Shown here: positions 15,780-25,918 of the stretch, piece by piece
Numbering within the stretch: position 1 is the first letter of the stretch
How the letters are laid out: the number at the start of each line of letters is the position of its first letter
NCBI GenBank assembly: GCA_016215555.1
Contig: JACRJC010000061.1
Span: 1-34,105 of the forward strand
Reading direction: 5' to 3'
DNA length: 34,105 nt
Source: Rhodospirillales bacterium
GTDB lineage: Bacteria > Pseudomonadota > Alphaproteobacteria > Rhodospirillales > WMHbin7
Program-made: the position numbers and the translations under genes
The notes under the pieces: generated by a model
Database searches by the model: none
The model's input: only the letters and a program-made list of their open reading frames with translations
Told to the model about the DNA's origin: nothing

Positions 15780-15855
15780 CTAGTGTCCCGATCCGAAAGT
15801 TCGTGTGATCGGAAATCTGGTGGTTTACGAACTTTCGGATCGACAAGGACACTAG
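15780..15855. repeat. CTAG-ended hairpin element A (76 bp)
   Basis: CTAGTGTCC and GGACACTAG form the outer stem. A perfect 16-bp inner stem (CGATCCGAAAGTTCGT with its complement at 15827-15842) encloses a 22-base loop. A four-base bulge (ACAA) sits on the right arm. The arm lengths, bulge and loop are the same as in element B but in opposite orientation. It lies 11 bases after miaA and upstream of ilvB. Confidence 0.8.
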
Positions 15856-15869
15856 CAACCATTTGATTG

Positions 15870-15945
15870 CTAGTGTGGTTTCTGGTTTCAAAGTTCCTGA
15901 ACGCGGTGCAGCATGATCGTAGGAACTTCGATACCACCACACTAG
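15870..15945. repeat. CTAG-ended hairpin element B (76 bp), inverted relative to A
   Basis: CTAGTGTGGT and ACCACACTAG form the outer stem. An inner stem of about 15 bp with two mismatches (GGTTTCAAAGTTCCT against AGGAACTTCGATACC) encloses a 22-base loop, with a four-base bulge (TTCT) on the left. It has the same architecture as element A with diverged sequence. The 14 bases between A and B also form a hairpin (CTAGCAA / TTGCTAG, 15852-15873). It ends 38 bases before ilvB. Confidence 0.8.
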
Positions 15946-15983
15946 TCTTTCGCCCTTCCTTAGCATGATGGATTCACTGAGAA

Positions 15984-17747
15984 ATGAGTCACGAGCAGGA
16001 TATCAACGGCGCGGAAATCCTTTTGAAGGCTTTGGCCGATCAAGGGGTCGAGGTCGTGTTCGGCTATCCGGGCGGCGCCGTGCTGCCGATCTATGACGAG
16101 ATATTCAAGCAGAACCGGCTGCGCCATATTCTGGTGCGCCACGAACAGGCCGCCGTCCATGCCGCCGAAGGCTATGCGCGCGCCACCGGCAAGGTGGGCT
16201 GCGTTCTGGTGACGTCGGGCCCCGGCTCGACCAACGCCGTCACCGGCCTGTTGGACGCCATGCTCGATTCGACGCCGATGGTCTGTCTGACCGGCCAGGT
16301 GCCGACCAGCCTGATCGGCAACGACGCTTTCCAGGAAGCCGACACCACCGGCATCACGCGGCCTTGCACCAAGCACAATTATCTGGTCAAGGACGTCAAT
16401 GATCTGGCCCGCGTGGTCCACGAAGCCTTCTATGTCGCCAAAAGCGGCCGCCCCGGCCCGGTGGTCATCGATCTGCCCAAGGATGTGATGACCGCCAAGG
16501 GCAAATATGTCGGTGTCGGCAAGGTACGCCACAAGACCTATATGCCCAAGGTCAAGGGCGAGATGTCTGCCATCGAACAGGCGGCCGAGCTGATGGCCGG
16601 CGCCAAGAAACCGATTCTCTATTTCGGCGGCGGCGTCATCAATTCCGGCAATGCCGCCATCGACTTGGCGGGAAAATTGGTCAAGATGACCGGCTTTCCC
16701 TTCACCCAGACCTTGATGGGGCTGGGTTCGGCGCCGGCATCGAGCCCGCAATTCCTGGGCATGGTCGGCATGCACGGCACCTATGAAGCCAATCTGGCCA
16801 TGCATGGCTGCGACGTCATGGTCTGCATCGGGGCTCGTTTCGATGACCGCGTCACCGGCAAGACTTCGGCCTTCTCGCCGCATTCGAAGAAGATTCACAT
16901 CGATATCGATCCGTCGTCGATCAACAAGAACATCATGGTCGATGTGCCCATCGTCGGCGATGTCGGCCATGTGCTGGAAGACCTGATCCGGGTCTGGAAG
17001 GCCAAGCAGCTTCATATCGACGAGAAGGCGCTGAAAAGCTGGTGGCGCACCATCGACGGCTGGCGTTCGAAGGATTGCCTGCGTTATGTCCGCAGCAAGA
17101 AGGTCATCAAGCCGCAATACGCCATCGAGCGCCTGTATGAACTGACCAAGGCCAAGGATCCCATCATCGCCACCGAAGTCGGTCAGCATCAGATGTGGGC
17201 CGCCCAGTTCGCCAAGTTCGACGTGGCCAGGCATTGGCTGACCTCGGGCGGGCTTGGCACCATGGGCTTCGGCCTGCCGGCGGCCATGGGCGCCCAGGTG
17301 GCCTTCCCCGACAAGCTGGTGGTCAACATCGCAGGCGAATCCTCGATCCAGATGAACATCCAGGAACTGGCGACGCTGATGCAAGAGCGTCTGGCGGTGA
17401 AGATATTCATCATGAACAACCAGTATCTGGGCATGGTGCGCCAGTGGCAGGAACTGCTGCATGGCGGGCGCTATGCCGAAAGCCATATGGACGTGCATCC
17501 CGATTTCGTGAAGCTGGCTGAGGCCTATGGCCACAAGGGACGGCGCGTCGACAAGCCCGCCGATCTCGATGACGCCATCATGGAGATGATCGAGACGCCG
17601 GGCGCCTTCATCTTGGATGTGCGCACCGACGCTTCGGAGAACGTCTTTCCGATGATCCCCGCCGGAGCCGCGCATAACGAGATGCTGATGGGGCCCGAGG
17701 ACGAGGCCGGGAATCCGTCAAGCGAAGACGGCATGGTTCTGGTGTAG
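15984..17747 (+). CDS. ilvB: Acetolactate synthase large subunit
   Basis: ThDP enzyme that joins two pyruvates (or pyruvate and 2-oxobutyrate), the first common step of valine/leucine/isoleucine synthesis; it works with the IlvN subunit. 587 residues. The catalytic glutamate is Glu54 in LVRHEQAAVHAAEGYARA; the FAD domain holds GGGVINSG and IGARFDDRVTGK. The ThDP/Mg site reads AGESSIQMNIQELAT where most homologues have GDGS/GDAS, so the metal-binding Asp is Glu here. I recall GEAS-type variants in related bacteria, so the enzyme is probably active. The start has only a weak GAGA upstream. ilvN follows after 9 bases. Confidence 0.96.
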   Translation: MSHEQDINGAEILLKALADQGVEVVFGYPGGAVLPIYDEIFKQNRLRHILVRHEQAAVHAAEGYARATGKVGCVLVTSGPGSTNAVTGLLDAMLDSTPMVCLTGQVPTSLIGNDAFQEADTTGITRPCTKHNYLVKDVNDLARVVHEAFYVAKSGRPGPVVIDLPKDVMTAKGKYVGVGKVRHKTYMPKVKGEMSAIEQAAELMAGAKKPILYFGGGVINSGNAAIDLAGKLVKMTGFPFTQTLMGLGSAPASSPQFLGMVGMHGTYEANLAMHGCDVMVCIGARFDDRVTGKTSAFSPHSKKIHIDIDPSSINKNIMVDVPIVGDVGHVLEDLIRVWKAKQLHIDEKALKSWWRTIDGWRSKDCLRYVRSKKVIKPQYAIERLYELTKAKDPIIATEVGQHQMWAAQFAKFDVARHWLTSGGLGTMGFGLPAAMGAQVAFPDKLVVNIAGESSIQMNIQELATLMQERLAVKIFIMNNQYLGMVRQWQELLHGGRYAESHMDVHPDFVKLAEAYGHKGRRVDKPADLDDAIMEMIETPGAFILDVRTDASENVFPMIPAGAAHNEMLMGPEDEAGNPSSEDGMVLV

Positions 17748-17756
17748 GAGGGGACG

Positions 17757-18275
17757 ATGACAGGAGCCAAGCATCCGCATGCGCGCCGCCATACCATCGC
17801 CGTGCTGGTCGATAACGAGCCGGGCGTCCTGGCCCGCGTCATCGGCCTGTTTTCGGGGCGCGGCTACAATATCGAAAGCCTGACCGTGGCCGAAGTGGCG
17901 GCGCGCGAGAATCTGTCGCGCATCACCATCGTGACCTCGGGCACCGCCCAGATCATCGAGCAGATCAAGGCGCAATTGTCGCGTCTGGTGCCGGTGCATA
18001 AGGTGGTCGATCTGACCACCGATGGGCCGGCGGTCGAGCGCGAACTGGCGCTGGTGAAGGTGGCCAGCATCGGCGACAAGCGCGTCGAAGCCTTGCGCAT
18101 CGCCGGCATCTTCCGCGCCCATACCGTGGACGCCACCAACGAATCCTTCGTCTTCGAGATCGTGGGCCGGTCTGACAAGATCGACGCCTTCGTCAATCTG
18201 ATGGAACCTTTGGGCCTGGTCGACGTGTCGCGCACCGGCGTCGTCGCCATCGCCCGTGGCACGCAACCGCTTTAA
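17757..18275 (+). CDS. ilvN: Acetolactate synthase small (regulatory) subunit
   Basis: ACT-domain subunit that activates the large subunit and mediates valine feedback inhibition. The 172-residue product starts with a short extension, then the ACT domain HTIAVLVDNEPGVLARVIGLFSGRGYNIESLTV (about residues 10-42), TIVTSGTAQIIEQI and the C-terminal domain with REL ALVKV. Length fits the IlvN/IlvH family. A strong AGGAGGGG sits just before ATG 17757. It lies between ilvB and ilvC in one operon. Confidence 0.96.
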   Translation: MTGAKHPHARRHTIAVLVDNEPGVLARVIGLFSGRGYNIESLTVAEVAARENLSRITIVTSGTAQIIEQIKAQLSRLVPVHKVVDLTTDGPAVERELALVKVASIGDKRVEALRIAGIFRAHTVDATNESFVFEIVGRSDKIDAFVNLMEPLGLVDVSRTGVVAIARGTQPL

Positions 18276-18281
18276 CTTTAA

Positions 18282-19324
<1,043 letters not shown>

Positions 19325-19325
<1 letters not shown>

Positions 19326-19353
19326 GCTGTCAGCTATCAGCTTTCAGCTGTCA
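19325..19353. repeat. Heptamer tandem repeat AGCTNTC x4
   Basis: Four consecutive units (AGCTGTC, AGCTATC, AGCTTTC, AGCTGTC) start at the last base of the ilvC stop codon. A related heptamer run (GCTGACC, GCTGACC, GCTGGAC) lies at 19609-19629, just beyond the chemoreceptor stop codon on the other strand. The role is unknown; simple slippage repeats are possible. Confidence 0.6.
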
Positions 19354-19358
19354 GGAAA

Positions 19359-19393
19359 AAAGGGGTTGGAATTTCATCCAACCCCTTTATTTT
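19359..19393 (+). terminator. Rho-independent terminator of the ilvBNC operon
   Basis: AAAGGGGTTGGA and TCCAACCCCTTT form a perfect 12-bp stem around a six-base loop (19371-19376), followed by ATTTT. It lies 33 bases after ilvC. The A-run on the left arm could also let it work in the opposite direction. A mobile element starts immediately after the T-tract. Confidence 0.88.
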
Positions 19394-19594
19394 GCCTCTT
19401 CGACGCATGCTAAGGAATTGGCCGGACAGTCGATATGAATTTTACCTTATCCTGAGGAGGGCCGAAGGCCCGTCTCGAAGGATGGGGGCTGTCGATGCTC
19501 TGTTCTTTCCTTCACTCACCCTTCGAGACGCGCAGCGCGCTCCTCAGGGTGAGGAATCGTGCTTACCCTTTTCCGCGCGTCGCGTCGCGGAGCC
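19394..19594. mobile_element. MITE-like element, copy 4 (about 201 bp), degenerate ends
   Basis: Left end GCCTCTTCGACGCATG and right end the complement of GGCTCCGCGACGCGAC match the family ends with a few changes. The interior has two REP-type palindromes in opposite orientation. No clean 8-bp duplication is seen; the flanks TTATTTTG and GTGTTTTG agree at six of eight if the first base is shared. It sits directly on the T-tract of the ilvC terminator and fills most of the 305-base gap before the chemoreceptor gene. Confidence 0.75.
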
Positions 19595-19630
19595 GTGTTT
19601 TGTCATTCGCTGACCGCTGACCGCTGGACC

Positions 19631-21349
19631 CTACGCCGCCGAACCCCTGCGCACATGGGCCAGGAAACCATTGACCTGGCTGCGCAGCTTTTCGGCGTTC
19701 TTGGCCAGTTCCGAGGAAGCTGACAAAACGCTGTCCGACGAGGTTTCTGTGCTCTCGGCGCCCTGGCGCACTTCGACGATATGTTCCGAAACGTCCTTGG
19801 CTCCCATGGCCGCCAGTTGGGCGTTGCGGGCGATCTCGCCGGTGGCCGAGCCCTGCTGCTCGACGGATTCCGAAATGCTGGCCGCGATCTCGTTGATCTG
19901 GCCGATGGTTTTGGCGATGCCGCGGATGGCTTCGACGGCATCGTCGGTGGCCGATTGAACCGAGGAAATCTGCTGGGTGATGTCCTCGGTCGCCTTGGCG
20001 GTCTGGTTGGCGAGATTCTTGACCTCGTTGGCGACGACGGCGAATCCCTTGCCGGCCTCGCCGGCCCGGGCCGCTTCAATCGTCGCGTTCAAGGCCAGAA
20101 GATTGGTCTGCGAGGCGATGTCGCTAATCAGGCTGACGACTTCGCCGATGCGGTGCGCGGCTTCGGACAGGCCCTGAATCATCGCATCAGCGCGCTGGGC
20201 TTCTTGCACCGCGGCTTGGCTGATATGCGACGATTGTTCGACCTGATGAGAAATGGCGTTGATCGAAGCCGACAATTCCTCGGCGGCGCTGGCCACCGCC
20301 TGCACATTGGCCGATGCCTGTTCCGACGAATGAGCGACGTCGGTGGCGCGGTGGCTGGTGTCGTTGGCGACATGCGACATGTCTTGCGCCGTGGTCTGCA
20401 ATCCGCTGGCCGCCTGGGCGACGCAGCCGATGACCTTGCCGACTTCGTCTTCCAGCTTGTTGGCCATATCCATCATGTCGGCCTGGCGCTTTTCCTCGGC
20501 GCGCCGTTCGGTTTCGCGCCGCTCGGTCTGCAAACGGTCCATTTCCAAAAGCTTGTCCAGGAAGATGCGCAGCGCCTTGGCGATTTTGCCGAATTCGTCG
20601 CGGCGCTCCGGATGCAGATGCAGGCTGTCGGCGGGCGCCTTGGCCATCACGAAGTCGATGTCCTTTTCGACATAGGCCAGCAGGCGGCCGATCATGAAAT
20701 ACAGATAACCGCCGCCGGCGCCGGCGATCAGCAAGGCTGTGCCGGCGGCAATCAGCATGGTAAAGATGAGCCGGTCGCCCATCTTCAGCATGTCGTCGGC
20801 GACATTGGCCAGATCCGACATGCGATTGAAGGTTTCGCCTTGAATCTCGGAAGCCAATTCATCCAGCCTGGCGATGATGGCTTCGCTGCTGTCGGTGAAT
20901 TGCGACAGCAATTCGCCGCCCCTGGCTTTGCTGACGCGGAAGGTTTCGGCCATTTCCTGGCCTAGCGGAATCAAGGGCGGCAGTTCGCCCATCAGTTCCT
21001 CGATGCTGGACGAAATGGCGTCCAGACCCAATTCCTTGGCATAGTCGCGGGCTGCCTCGGCGTCGGATTGGAACTTGGCGCCGAATTCCTGGCCGCGTTG
21101 ATAGCTCTCGGCCTCGCCTGTCAGCGCCGCGTTGAAATAGGCGTTGCGCATCGACTGGACGTCGGACTTGGCTTCACGGATGGCGTCAAGCAGCGGAACG
21201 CCGAAATTCGAAACCTTGGCGACATCGCCTTCCATGGTTTCCAGAACCGGCTTTTGCGCCATTAGACGGGAAACGACAAAACTTGAAGAAACGATGGAGG
21301 CCAACAGGATTGCCGCCATGATCAGCAGCACCTTCAGCTTGACAGTCAT
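19631..21349 (-). CDS. Methyl-accepting chemotaxis protein
   Basis: Transmembrane chemoreceptor, 572 residues. A first membrane helix lies at about 7-28, a helical periplasmic sensor at about 30-190, and a second helix at about 194-220. A HAMP-like linker follows, then a long methyl-accepting coiled coil whose hairpin tip is intact ([20 protein letters not shown], then [19 protein letters not shown], residues 413-454). It signals through CheA/CheW to the flagellar motor; the ligand is unknown. It lacks a CheR/CheB-binding C-terminal pentapeptide, so it may rely on other receptors for adaptation. GGAGG lies a few bases before the ATG. No che genes are adjacent. Confidence 0.93.
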   Translation of the reverse strand: MTVKLKVLLIMAAILLASIVSSSFVVSRLMAQKPVLETMEGDVAKVSNFGVPLLDAIREAKSDVQSMRNAYFNAALTGEAESYQRGQEFGAKFQSDAEAARDYAKELGLDAISSSIEELMGELPPLIPLGQEMAETFRVSKARGGELLSQFTDSSEAIIARLDELASEIQGETFNRMSDLANVADDMLKMGDRLIFTMLIAAGTALLIAGAGGGYLYFMIGRLLAYVEKDIDFVMAKAPADSLHLHPERRDEFGKIAKALRIFLDKLLEMDRLQTERRETERRAEEKRQADMMDMANKLEDEVGKVIGCVAQAASGLQTTAQDMSHVANDTSHRATDVAHSSEQASANVQAVASAAEELSASINAISHQVEQSSHISQAAVQEAQRADAMIQGLSEAAHRIGEVVSLISDIASQTNLLALNATIEAARAGEAGKGFAVVANEVKNLANQTAKATEDITQQISSVQSATDDAVEAIRGIAKTIGQINEIAASISESVEQQGSATGEIARNAQLAAMGAKDVSEHIVEVRQGAESTETSSDSVLSASSELAKNAEKLRSQVNGFLAHVRRGSAA

Positions 21350-21366
21350 ACTTCCCTCCAGGCGGG

Positions 21367-21594
21367 TAACCGGTTGACCGGTTGATTCTCCTGATATGAA
21401 TTTAACGCATCGCTCAGGGGTTTACGAGATGTCATTTGCGCACATCAGACATATCTAAAGTAAATTATAGATGATTCGATAGGTTCGTCAGAACTATTCT
21501 TAGGTTGATTGGAATTTTATAAAGTTTAAGAAAGGCCGTATGTTCTCTAGGGTCTTGCATGAGGCTTTTCATTTTTTGACATGCATCAAAAAAT
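21367..21594. promoter_or_regulatory. AT-rich upstream region of the chemoreceptor gene
   Basis: The 296 bases between the chemoreceptor start and the cupin stop hold no gene. The direct repeat ACCGGTTG ACCGGTTG (21367-21382) lies just upstream of the chemoreceptor ribosome-binding site. An AT-rich tract follows (21430-21600), then the perfect inverted repeat ATTTTTTGA-CATGCA-TCAAAAAAT (21571-21594). The latter could be an operator or a weak bidirectional terminator. No promoter could be assigned with confidence. Confidence 0.35.
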
Positions 21595-21645
21595 AATCAA
21601 CCGCTTCCCATCACAGGTGCGAATAGGGGATATCAAGGAGCGGTT

Positions 21646-22164
21646 CTATGAAGCCGCGGGGCGCAGCAACGCCTCGATGCGTTTCTGTTGGTCCGGCCAG
21701 CCTGAAAGCAGGGCCTGCATGTCGGTGGCGTGTTCGTAATCGGCGTAATCGAAGCCGGGAGCGACCGTGCAACCCATCAGCGCGAATCGTCCACCCGGCA
21801 ACAGGCGAGCCCCCTGCCAGGCCCCGGCGGGGACGCGGATTTGGGGGCGCTGGCCGGCGGCGAGGTCGGGCCCCAGGGCCGCGATTTCCGAGCTTCCATC
21901 CTGCAGAAGCTTGAGCATCTCGACCGCATCGCCCAGATAAAAATGAAAGATTTCATCGCTTTGAAGGCGATGCAGGGCCGAAACCGCGCCCTCGGTCAGC
22001 AGATAATAGATGGCCGTGCCAGTGGTTCTTGGGCCGACATAGCGGCCCGGAAGCATCGCCGGGTTCAGAATATCCCCGGCGCGCCATGTCTCGTCGAACC
22101 ATCCGCCTTCGATCGGGTGGGGCTTCAGCCCCAGAAGGCGGATGACTTCGTCCGCCTCAATCAC
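21646..22164 (-). CDS. Cupin_5 (DUF985) family protein
   Basis: Small beta-barrel protein of the DUF985/Cupin_5 family, 172 residues. Markers are LGLKPHPIEGGWFDETWR, TAIYYLLTEGAVSALHRLQSDEIFHFYLGD and a C-terminal MGCTVAPGFDYADYEHA. Some relatives are described as epimerase-like sugar-binding cupins, but the function here is unknown. The frame is open to 22305; GTG 22164 gives the family N-terminus and overlaps the upstream stop codon by four bases (GTGA), so translation is coupled to the small gene before it. Confidence 0.85.
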   Translation of the reverse strand: MIEADEVIRLLGLKPHPIEGGWFDETWRAGDILNPAMLPGRYVGPRTTGTAIYYLLTEGAVSALHRLQSDEIFHFYLGDAVEMLKLLQDGSSEIAALGPDLAAGQRPQIRVPAGAWQGARLLPGGRFALMGCTVAPGFDYADYEHATDMQALLSGWPDQQKRIEALLRPAAS

Positions 22165-22460
22165 TCGGGAATCTTGCCCGTCAGCAGAAAATCGGCCAAG
22201 GCCAGGGCTTTTTCGCTGCCGCCCTCGTTGAACTGCTTGGTCCGCTCGATGATCCAGTTCTTGACCTCGGCATGATCGACCGGGGTCTTGGCCATCAGCG
22301 CGCACAGAATGGCTTGGCTGGCCAGCAGATGGGCGGAAATATCGTCCAGGGCGTCGAACAGCTTCTGCTGCGAGTCGCTTTGCGAATCGGCCATGTTCTG
22401 GATGTCACGGCCAAGATTGTTGAGCAAGCCCTGAATGTGGTTGAGAAGGATCTGCGACAT
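22161..22460 (-). CDS. Hypothetical 99-residue alpha-helical protein
   Basis: I do not recognise the family. The product is predominantly helical and amphipathic (begins MSQILLNHIQGLLNNLGRD), with a Gln/Ser/Asp-rich stretch near residue 25, a central hydrophobic helix (HLLASQAILCALMA) and the ending LLTGKIPE. It has no cysteine pair, signal peptide or long membrane segment. A GGGGA lies upstream of the ATG. It is the first gene of a two-gene unit with the Cupin_5 gene (4-base overlap). Confidence 0.7.
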   Translation of the reverse strand: MSQILLNHIQGLLNNLGRDIQNMADSQSDSQQKLFDALDDISAHLLASQAILCALMAKTPVDHAEVKNWIIERTKQFNEGGSEKALALADFLLTGKIPE

Positions 22461-22628
22461 GGAGTTCTTCCCCTGATAGAAATCTGAAATCGGTCAAAGG
22501 ATAGCTCGACTTGATCCGTCTGTCATGCCCTATCGCAGAAGTCCGGCGTTAAGAAATTTTTGGCATTGGACCGTTTACTCTCCCATATTCGGATAGGGGG
22601 GATGGATTGGCATTGAGGATGGACGCCC

Positions 22629-23054
22629 ATGCGGTTTTTCTCTGGATCGGACAATGACCTAGACCCCGGCGCGGCGCCGGTGGATCCCGCCTGGGCCCGT
22701 TCGGCCAAGGGGCATTTTCACCGCTTGGCCAGGCTCGAGCCGGATCAGATCGGCCTTCCGGGCCAGGGCGGGGTCTATGTCATCTGGCACAAGGGGGTGA
22801 AGCCCGAATGGGTCTATGTCGCCGCTGCCGAGGATTTGGCCCAGGCTCTGATGCGCGCCCTCGACGATGAGGATATCATTTCCTATGAGCCCCGGGGCGG
22901 ATTGTGGTGCAGTTGGTCCTTCATCCGTCCGGAATACCGGGACGGCGCCGTTCTTTACTTGCGCAACCTCTTGAATCCCGTCGTTCTGCCCCGGATCGGC
23001 GACGAAATCGACCCCGAATCGGTGAATCCAGTGCCCATCCTGGCGCCTGGTTAG
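22629..23054 (+). CDS. Hypothetical 141-residue protein
   Basis: Unrecognised. The central part GGVYVIWHKGVKPEWVYVAAAEDLAQAL has a strand-turn-strand layout faintly like a GIY-YIG core, but the YIG half reads YVA, so I do not call it one. It is rich in Trp and aromatic residues (GLWCSWSFI) and acidic, with no signal peptide. GGATGGACG lies about 8 bases before ATG 22629. It lies 144 bases upstream of pccB on the same strand; the functional link is unknown. Confidence 0.65.
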   Translation: MRFFSGSDNDLDPGAAPVDPAWARSAKGHFHRLARLEPDQIGLPGQGGVYVIWHKGVKPEWVYVAAAEDLAQALMRALDDEDIISYEPRGGLWCSWSFIRPEYRDGAVLYLRNLLNPVVLPRIGDEIDPESVNPVPILAPG

Positions 23055-23198
23055 CGCTCAATCAATTGGATGGATGAAGACCTACCTTGATGGGGGGTTA
23101 ATTCCCCGCCCATTTTTCTTGCATGCTGCGCCGGGGCAGGGTATCCGGTAGGCTCGAAGTCAAAATCGAAGCCAAGCAAAAGCAGGGACGTCCAAGCC

Positions 23199-24731
<1,533 letters not shown>

Positions 24732-24736
24732 CAACG

Positions 24737-24783
24737 CCCCTCATCCTGAGGTGGCCGCGAAGCGGCCCTCGAAGGGTGAGGGC
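24737..24783. repeat. REP-type palindrome downstream of pccB
   Basis: CCCTCATCCTGAGG at one end and GAAGGGTGAGGG at the other bracket an inner hairpin (GGCCGC / GCGGCC). It belongs to the same family as the REP units inside the MITE-like elements, but here without the GGCTCTTCGACG ends. It lies 6 bases after the pccB stop and 20 bases before the GIY-YIG gene. Confidence 0.8.
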
Positions 24784-24802
24784 CGGATCATTGAGGAGAT
24801 AG

Positions 24803-25165
24803 ATGTCTGCATTTGTCTACATAGTGCGATGTTCGGATGGCAGCTACTATGTCGGCTCGGCAAGGATGGGGCTTGAGTTGCGAATCGCTGAACATAATGC
24901 CGGCACTTATGGAGGGTATACAGCTAAGCGCCGTCCGGTGGCGCTTGTGTACAGTCAGGAGTTCGAAAGGGTCGAAGACTGCATTGCCGTAGAGCGTCAA
25001 CTCAAAGGTTGGAGCCGAGCTAAGAAAGAAGCCCTGATCCACGGAGACGTCGTGAAATTAATGGTGTTGGCTAAGCGACAAGGCGAAAAGAGGCCTAACG
25101 GCGCTGGGCTGAAGAGGAACGTGAAGAATAACGCGCTGTCGGGGAGAACAGATGCGCAAAACTAA
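24803..25165 (+). CDS. GIY-YIG nuclease family protein
   Basis: 120 residues. The GIY-YIG core is visible at the N-terminus: FVYIVRCSDGSYYVG (4-18), the catalytic arginine region LELRIAEHNAG, and the metal-binding glutamate in CIAVERQLKGW. This is the short UvrC-N-like stand-alone type, usually about 95 residues; the last 25 residues (GLKRNVKNNALSGRTDAQN) extend beyond that. The function of such proteins in vivo is unclear. The base composition is less GC-rich than its neighbours, which suggests acquisition. It overlaps the next gene by 14 bases. Confidence 0.85.
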   Translation: MSAFVYIVRCSDGSYYVGSARMGLELRIAEHNAGTYGGYTAKRRPVALVYSQEFERVEDCIAVERQLKGWSRAKKEALIHGDVVKLMVLAKRQGEKRPNGAGLKRNVKNNALSGRTDAQN

Positions 25166-25901
25166 TAATCGCTCCAATCTTGATTCTCCCGCAGTTCTGC
25201 GTCGGCCTTGCGACATGCGGGACATCGATGCATGGGCGAAAGAGGAGGCATCGATTCTGGAGCCGGTAGCTCACAAAGACGTCGTGGGGCTTGTGCTTGG
25301 AAGCATCGACGATTTCATTCGCTGGCCTTCCCGTGCCGTTCTTCTATGGGAAGGGGCGACGCGAAACGTTAAATATCACTCCTATCCAGATACGATAGCG
25401 GACATCGCTAGACGCAGTGGCGTTTCCTTAGACAGAAGAACTAACGGACCGGCGATAGCCTCTTTCAGGATTGCGGGCGGCGAGAGACCCAAGAGATTCG
25501 GTAGCCGAAACGGCTGGAGCGTGCATCACCTCTACTCGGGGAAATTTCCATATATCGACAGGCCCCAGACGTTGCACGCCGCTTATGATTCCTGTCACGC
25601 CACCCAGAGTGCCGGTCTTGTAGCCGTTCATCCCGTTGCCGACCAGATGTGTGACGAATACCCATTCTTCGCCTGGTATCTAAGAGCCAAGGCGTTCATG
25701 AAATTCGGTTACTACCCTGATGACGTCTTTTCCCCTTCAGCGCATGATCGCTACGGTTTCGTTGACGTGAGCTGCGACATTCTTTTCTCCGAAGCGGTCG
25801 AGCGAGAGGAGAACGCCTTTGTTCAAGATTGGACGCCACCTTCATCCTTCGTGACGGCGGCTTCGCCGCCTCCTCAGGATGAGGCGGGAAGTTTAGCATA
25901 A
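25152..25901 (+). CDS. Hypothetical 249-residue protein with repeat-encoded C-terminus
   Basis: I do not recognise the family with certainty. The middle part (NGWSVHHLYSGKFPY, then LHAAYDSCHATQSAGLVAVHP) has spaced histidines reminiscent of a beta-beta-alpha metal (HNH-like) nuclease, but this is a guess. There is no signal peptide or membrane segment. Its last ~17 residues (SSFVTAASPPPQDEAGSLA region) are encoded by a REP palindrome at 25842-25882, so the native C-terminus may have been replaced or extended by repeat insertion. It overlaps the GIY-YIG gene by 14 bases and lies 17 bases before pccA. Confidence 0.6.
   Translation: MRKTNNRSNLDSPAVLRRPCDMRDIDAWAKEEASILEPVAHKDVVGLVLGSIDDFIRWPSRAVLLWEGATRNVKYHSYPDTIADIARRSGVSLDRRTNGPAIASFRIAGGERPKRFGSRNGWSVHHLYSGKFPYIDRPQTLHAAYDSCHATQSAGLVAVHPVADQMCDEYPFFAWYLRAKAFMKFGYYPDDVFSPSAHDRYGFVDVSCDILFSEAVEREENAFVQDWTPPSSFVTAASPPPQDEAGSLA
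25842..25882. repeat. REP-type palindrome overlapping a coding 3' end
   Basis: TCATCCT and AGGATGA form the outer arms, with an inner GGCGGCTTCGCCGCC hairpin and CTCCTC, matching the REP family found elsewhere in the window. It lies inside the 3' end of the hypothetical gene 25152-25901 and supplies its last codons. With the copy at 24737-24783 it brackets the two-gene insert between pccB and pccA. Confidence 0.8.
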
Positions 25902-25918
25902 AAGTTTGAGAGGATGAG

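Noticed and set aside
15960..17675. Long minus-strand open frames opposite ilvB (also opposite ilvC, pccA, accA and the chemoreceptor gene)
   Set aside because: Histidine/glutamine/glycine-rich translations typical of antisense frames in high-GC DNA, with no start signals.
22629..23054. GIY-YIG nuclease call for the 141-residue protein
   Set aside because: The VYVIW...WVYVA arrangement lacks the YIG glycine and the catalytic arginine and glutamate are not evident.
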